NCBI RefSeq assembly: GCF_020520425.1
Contig: NC_079492.1
Span: forward strand, 140,124,361 to 140,188,360
Length of the DNA stretch: 64,000 bases
Direction of reading: 5' to 3'
Origin: Spinacia oleracea
Lineage: Eukaryota > Streptophyta > Magnoliopsida > Caryophyllales > Amaranthaceae
In this document: positions 58,070-64,000 of the stretch, one piece after another
Layout: every line of letters begins with the position of its first letter
How positions within the stretch are numbered: the first letter of the stretch is position 1
Notes under the pieces: model-generated
Databases searched by the model: none
What the model was told of the DNA's origin: nothing
Seen by the model: only the letters and a program-made list of their open reading frames with translations
Program-made: the position numbers and the translations under genes

Positions 58070-59024
58070 GGATTCAAAGCTAATCTATCTCCAGGATTCC
58101 CTAATCATATGAATGGATTACATCAAAACTATCCATTTTCATGAACATGTTTTTGGAAGAAAACTGACTTGTGAGAAATATGAAAAACGTAATTTGCATT
58201 AACATTCCGCATTAGGATTAAATAGGAAACTAATATGACAGTTACTAAATAACTTCCCTTTGTATTATCCTAATAAAATAATTAATTAATTAATAACTGC
58301 AAAAAGATTAACATTAAGTATGTCATTAAAATAAACCAATACTAATTATGTCAAAAAGTGCTAAATGCTAAGAGCAAGCCTTGATTAATAATATATAGCC
58401 ATATTACCAAACCAATACTAGCACACCAAGCACAATGCTTTACTTAGCCCAATAGCTCAAGCCATCACATATTCAATATATGAAGCACATGAGTATATTT
58501 AAAGACATTCCAAACAACATATTTCTCCCGTGTAGAAGAATACTCCTACACATCCAAAATGAAGACTATTATCTACTTAACAACTATTTACCAAAATATT
58601 AAGACACGCATAAAATCTAAAGTTGCATGATTCACACTAGCTAACTACACAACTTTGTTACATGGTGGAGTATTTGTTCTTTTTTGCTTTTAGTATTTTT
58701 TTTTAAAGAACCTCATACCAACTATAAAAAGGAATGAAACTTTACACTCAAATACCTAATTCACCATTATTTGCTTTAAATTTGACTTCCACTTTACTCT
58801 AACTAATCACTAAACACTAATTAAACACTCCTATATCATTCCAGCCTAGATTTTACTTTATAAAGTTACAAACATCATTATAATATATAAATATATAAAT
58901 TACTTTATACATAAGAATCATATATTCGCTTGCATTTTACATATTTTCATGGATTGTTCCAGCAAAGCAATATCAACACCCAAAAGCAACATTGCAAAAA
59001 GGTCAATGCGATATTGACGTTAGT
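58070..59024. other. upstream region of the second HMA5-like gene
   Basis: AT-rich, no open frames. ATATATAAATATATAAATTAC at about 58883-58903 offers possible TATA boxes 120-140 bp above the chosen ATG (59025). No transposon boundary is seen between the hAT element and the gene. Confidence 0.45.
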
Positions 59025-62000
59025 ATGTATATGCAAGCAACGATAGTAGGAGTGATCATTCGTCTCCTAGAGCTCAATACCGATCGAAAAGGGGTGTCGA
59101 TGTCGATGGAAAGAGAGTGTACAAGTAACGAGTCGAAGGCGTTGTTTAGTGTGATGGGTATGACTTGTTCTGCTTGTTCTGCTTCGGTTGAGAAGGCGGT
59201 CAAGCGACTTCCGGGCATTCGAGAGGCCATTGTTGATGTTTTGAATAACAAAGCTCAAGTCATTTTTTATCCTTCCTTTGTTAAAGTGAGTTCATTTTCT
59301 ATTTCTCTCCATCTTTCTATTTTTGCTACTTGTTATTTCATTTCTATACTTCATATGTTCTTTTTTTTAAGTGTGGTTGATGTGATGTGAAGTTTGGAGT
59401 TTAAACCCTTGCTTGCTTTTGATAATTAAGATTAAATTATGAAATTTAACTTCAGGTGATCGATCAATCAAATGGGGGAAATTGAAGCTTAATTAGAACT
59501 TGTTCTATTTGAATTAAATGATATGAATACGTAACAATGTTTTTTTTTTGAAGGTATATGAATACGTAATAATAATTACATTTGTCTTTGTTATTTTTAT
59601 TTTTATTAAGAAAGTTGACAAATTAGAATAAGAGGAAGAGAACATATTAAAGTGGCGGTTTATTTTTTTTAGAATATAACTACTTTTATTTCTTTAAAAT
59701 TATGTTATAGGTCTAATGTTTAAGTAATAAAATTGTGTGCGAATAACTCGTATTTAATAATAATAATAATATTTAGAGTAATTAAGATTGTTTGCATAAA
59801 TTTTTAATTAAATTTACACTTTCCTGGCTTACAATAAAGAGGTGTTAGATAGAAATTTAAATCACCCTCGAGAAAGAGTGTAAAATATGTTTTTCTTTTG
59901 TACTCCCAAACTAACATCGTAGGAGTATTTTGTTTGTGATATGGCACCGAATTTTAAAAAGATAGGAAAAATTAACATGAATAATTCCAACTTTTACCAG
60001 TCTTATAAAAATAATCCCGACTTTGAATTGCTTTAGAATAGTTCCAAATTTAGGGGGTACCTTTTCAAAGTAATCCGAACTATTAATTTTCTATACATTA
60101 TAGACCTTAAACGGATTAGTGTAGGCAAGAAAAGTGATAGTTTAGTTTATTTAAAATTCCCTCAAAAGTTAGGATTATTCTGGAATAATCCAAAGTTGAG
60201 ATTATTTTGAGAAGAATGGTGAAAGTTGAGATATTCATGTCAATTTTACCAAAAAGATACACTTTGACTAGTCCCAAATATTTTGAGTCAAAAGAAAATA
60301 GTTAATACGAAATACAAAGTATTAATTAAAATATATAGTGCCTCTACATAAAACCTTAATAAGGGCATAATCACCTTAAAATAACCAAACTATATATAAA
60401 CTCCGTATATACACGGAAGTACAAAGTAATCATCTCTAAGAAACAATGAGATCTTAGCATAATGATTAAGATTCAGGGCATGTGTACAGAGTAATCATCT
60501 TTCATTCCCTCATCTGTAGTTTATATTGTCCTTATAACTTACTCGCACCGGAAAAAAAGAAAACCAAATTTCCAACCATCATCCATAAACTATATACCAT
60601 AAATAGTTAAACTTCATTATCACCACCAACCCAAACTATACAACCACTATCATTCCATAAGACCATAACCCATATTGGGCACCATCACTAGACCCTGCCA
60701 CCAGGCCCACCACTAGCATTTGTTTTTTGATCTTTTTGGCTCAAAAATGGAAATGTATTGTATTCCTCCATATAGTTGTACATAATTTTAAACAATGCCG
60801 AATCACATATTACATCATTTCTTTTTATAGCCTCGTAAACCACTACACGTCACTACTAGCACCGTAATTAGAAGGAGAAATAGATCACTAAGACATTAAC
60901 CCATTAATAATTTAATACGGAGTACCTACTATATCCATTAAATAAATACATAAACTAATCATATTGCTAAAACTAAATACCACTGATACACAATTTTGAA
61001 CATTAGTTTCAAGATGGTCGTCGTAATCCCACATAGTCCTCCACATACATCTTCTAATTTTTTGAACATTACTTTCAAGATGATCGTCAAAATCCCACAT
61101 AGCCCTCCACATACATCTACGACTTTAAGTTGGCTTATTTTAGAATTTGTGTATGATAAATTAAAAATCTCAAATAGTTATGATAGTTTGCAATTTTTTA
61201 TTTTTTTTGTGTGTTGTGTGTGTGCGGGTGCGTGAATGAGCCATAAGAGCGATACAAACTAATAAATAGGGTGGAGGGAAGATTTGAACTCTCAATCTTA
61301 ACCACTAGCCCATTCATTGGTTGCACTTTTCATTTGGCCAAGAGTCTTAACATTTACGTTATCTTAACCAAATTCTCATTTGCAGTAGTTGGAACATTAT
61401 ATTGATGTAGTAGTATTACTAATGTAATAAAGGCTCTGTTTGTTTTAACGGAAAATACCTTTTTCGAAAATGATTTTAAAATAAATTTTCCAAAGGTGGA
61501 AAACAACTTTCTCCAGGGAAACCAACTTTCCTTTTGAAAAGAAGGAATGTCACATTTTTCACTATAATCCCTTAGATATTTTTTTTTTCTCTCCTCTCAT
61601 TTTCAATTCTCTGTTTTTTTTTTCTTTAACAAACAAAGGAAAATTATTTTCTGTTAACCTTTTCCCTAGCTTGAAAATCATTTTTCATGGAAAATCATTT
61701 TCCTTTGAAACAACCGGAGCCTAAGCTGCAATGATTTTTCGAAGTTCCTTTTATCATTGTTGTCTTTGCTGACGTATCAAAAGTGTCAATTAATGTTATA
61801 TAGGAGGAACAAATCCTTGAAGCCATTATGGATACTGGTTTCATGGCTGAGCTTATTGATGATGACATTAGTGATAGAAGCCATCAAGTATGCCGGGTAC
61901 GTATAAGAGGAATGACTTGCACTTCTTGTGCAAATGCCATTGAATCTACTCTCCTAGGAATTCATGGTGTAAAAAAGGCACAAGTTGCATTAGCTACCGA

Positions 62001-64000
62001 AGAAGCAGAAATTAACTATGATCCAAACCTTGTTAGTTACAGTGAGTTGCTTAAAGCTGTTGAAGATAGCGGGTTTGAAGCTGTACTTATCACTACAGGG
62101 GAAGATGAATGCAAGGTTCATCTTAAGGTTGATGGGATAAGAAATGACCATTCTTGGAGAATGATTGAAAACTCACTTGAATTACTTCCTGGTGTTCAAA
62201 CCATTGATATTGATCCAAGACTTCAGAAAGTTTCAGTTTCTTACAAGTCTGATATTACAGGACCTAGACACTTTATTGAAGTGATCGAGTCAATTGGATC
62301 TGGGAATCTCAAGGCAATGATGTACCCTCAAGAACGAGGAAGCGATTCTCATAAACAAGAGGAAATTAAGCAGTATTACAGATCATTAATGTGGAGTTTA
62401 ATCTTTATGATCCCGGTATTTCTGACATCTATGGTATTCATGTATGTTCCTGGAGTTGGACATGTATTTGACACTAAAGTTTTGAAGATGTTAACTGTTG
62501 GTGAGATGGTAAGGTGGATTTTAGCAACTCCTATACAATTCATTATTGGTCAGAGATTTTACATTGGGTCATACAACGCGTTGAGGCATGGTTCTGCTAA
62601 TATGGATGTTTTGATTGCATTGGGAACAAATGCAGCCTATTTCTACTCAGTCTACACTGTGGTTAGAGCTGCTACATCAGTAAACTTTGAGGGAACAGAT
62701 TTCTTTGAGACAAGTTCTATGCTTATTACCTTTGTACTTCTAGGGAAGTACTTAGAGGTTTTGGCTAAGGGAAAAACATCAGCAGCAATTGCAAAACTAA
62801 TGAACTTGGCCCCTGATACTGCAACACTGCTGACACTTGATGCAGGTGGAAAAATCCTGAAAGAAGAAGAAATAGATAGCAGATTGATACAAAAGAACGA
62901 TTTGCTGAAAGTCATTCCTGGTGAAAAAGTACCCTGTGATGGTTTTGTAGTTTGGGGTCAAAGCTATGTGAATGAAAGCATGATAACAGGGGAATCTAGG
63001 CCTGTAACCAAGAAGAAGGGTGATATTGTAATAGGAGGGACAGTGAATCAGAACGGGGCATTGCATGTTAAGGCAACACGCGTTGGATCAGAAAGTGCAC
63101 TTGCTCAAATTGTACGTCTGGTTGAATCAGCACAGATGAACAAAGCGCCTGTGCAGAAGCTTGCTGATCTTATTTCCAGATATTTTGTGCCTTTGGTTAT
63201 CCTTTTTGCAGTTTCAACTTGGCTTGCATGGTTCCTAGCTGGGAAATTTCACAGCTACCCAGAATCATGGATACCGCCATCAATGGATAGGTTTGAGCTT
63301 GCTTTACAATTTGGCATATCTGTGATGGTCATAGCCTGCCCTTGTGCTCTGGGTTTGGCAACACCAACTGCTGTTATGGTTGGTACTGGAGTTGGTGCTT
63401 CTCAAGGTGTCCTCATCAAAGGAGGTCAAGCTCTCGAAACTGCTCACAAGGTTTGTTGTACCTTTTTTTTTTTATCTAGGGTTCAACAAGCTTAAAATGG
63501 ATGAACCTGTTTTTAGAAGTACTAATATAATGTCCTAAATTTTTGTAGGTTAATTGCATAGTATTTGACAAGACTGGAACTCTTACAGAGGGGAAGCCAG
63601 TAGTTGTGAGCACGCGACTTCTGAGACAAATGGTGATCCGAGACTTCTATGAACTGGTTGCTGCTGTTGAGGTAGTTAATCTTTCTGATTCCTCAAGTCT
63701 CAACCATTCTTTTTCTTCTGCTGACATAAACTCCTGATAGTCTACAGATTTTAGACCCATTTCAAATAAATGTAGAGTGTTTGTGTACTCTTTTATCATA
63801 TCATGAATCTTAATAATCAGAGTGTTAGGGTATGACTTCCAGGTCAATAGTGAGCACCCATTAGCAAAGGCCATCGTCGAGTATGCCAAGAAGTTTAGAG
63901 AAGACAAAGAAAATCAAACCTGGGCAGAAGCAAAGGACTTTATATCCATCAGTGGTCATGGTGTGAAGGCCATGGTTAATGACAAGGAGATAGTTATCGG
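59025..64000 (+). CDS. HMA5: copper-transporting P1B-type ATPase, HMA5-like (copy 2, 3' end beyond window)
   Basis: Exons 59025-59285, 61804-63450, 63549-63671 and 63843-64000 (continuing), all phase 0 with GT...AG introns. Motifs: MTCSAC (46-51), MTCTSC (124-129), MITGES (480-485), CPC (599-601), DKTGT (643-647) and HP (682-683). The ATP-binding GDGIND would lie past the edge. The second exon fuses what are exons 2 and 3 in copy 1: the reading passes from FVPLVI to LFAVSTWLAW without an intron. The N-terminus is short (MYMQATIVGVIIRLLELN) and unrelated to copy 1 ([16 protein letters not shown]). The start could also be 59031 or the later MSMERE at 59100. The first intron is 2.5 kb and holds MITEs. 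No frameshift seen. Confidence 0.92.
59965..60250. mobile_element. MULE-type MITE with 9-bp TSD (HMA5 copy 2 intron 1)
   Basis: The left end GGAAAAATTAACATGAATAA and the right end in reverse complement GGTAAAATTGACATGAATAT form long arms. The TSD AAAAAGATA is exact at 59956-59964 and 60251-60259. Same family as 9294-9585. Confidence 0.88.
60996..61125. repeat. short tandem duplication in intron 1 of HMA5 copy 2
   Basis: A roughly 65-bp unit including TTTCAAGATGRTCGTC and CCTCCACATACATCT occurs twice (about 61006-61052 and 61070-61115). No coding meaning. Confidence 0.75.
61240..61330 (-). repeat. possible SINE head (tRNA-like)
   Basis: On the minus strand ATGGGCTAGTGGTTAAGATT followed by GAGAGTTCAAATCTTCCC resembles A and B boxes with tRNA-like spacing. 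There is no cloverleaf or SINE end, so this is a weak call. Confidence 0.35.
61431..61721. mobile_element. MITE with TAA flanks (HMA5 copy 2 intron 1)
   Basis: The left end AGGCTCTGTTTGTTTTAAC and the right end in reverse complement GGCTCCGGTTGTTTCAAAG are imperfect TIRs flanked by TAA. Interior GGAAAAT...ATTTTCC words form many small hairpins. It lies only 82 bp before exon 2. Confidence 0.6.

Noticed and set aside
61240..61330. Possible tRNA gene on the minus strand
   Set aside because: The boxes are plausible but no acceptor stem pairs; better seen as a SINE-like fragment in an intron.

Overview
The window is plant nuclear DNA: AT-rich, gene-sparse, with spliced genes (GT...AG introns) and dense nested transposons. 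The repeat types and the HMA5, PGG-ankyrin and DUF295 F-box genes point to a core eudicot. A chenopod/Amaranthaceae genome such as spinach, beet or quinoa is my best guess, but this is inference.

Layout. 1-237 is the tail of a LINE. 3.4-17.4 kb is one large minus-strand ankyrin-repeat/PGG membrane-protein gene (ACD6/ITN1-like). I rebuilt six exons with matching phases. Two small frameshifts break it (a 4-bp ATGG duplication and a G7 run), and its second and third exons are duplicates of each other. Its introns hold a Helitron cluster, MULE, Harbinger, hAT, Stowaway and CACTA miniatures, several with exact target-site duplications (TSDs). 18.7-26.2 kb is a repeat block: a Copia-type solo LTR, a LINE split by two further solo LTRs, and a SINE. 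26.8-31.1 kb has a 197-bp tandem duplication, a complete non-autonomous Helitron and a degenerate telomere-like tract. 32.4-41.2 kb is a complete, very young, non-autonomous Gypsy-type LTR element whose 2.9-kb LTRs are almost identical. 42.9-44.6 kb is a Pack-MULE-like element carrying fragments of eIF4B and of an F-box gene. 44.7-46.9 kb is a second complete Helitron of the same terminal family.

The right third is more genic. A single-exon F-box/DUF295 gene (47.8-48.9 kb, minus) is divergent from a complete HMA5-type copper P1B-ATPase gene (50.5-55.0 kb, six exons, 988 codons). A tandem paralogue follows at 59.0 kb and runs off the window. The paralogue lacks one intron of the first copy and has a different N-terminus and a 2.5-kb first intron full of MITEs.

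The genes do not form a pathway. The HMA5 pair is the one functional cluster: both should pump Cu(I) across a membrane, and tandem copies may differ in dosage, expression or localisation. The ankyrin/PGG gene belongs to a family linked to defence and salicylate or stress signalling; this allele looks disabled unless the two frameshifts are assembly errors. I found no new enzymatic system. The most unusual items are the Pack-MULE chimera, the exon-duplicated and frameshifted PGG gene, the intron difference between the HMA5 twins, and the conserved open frame inside the LTRs.
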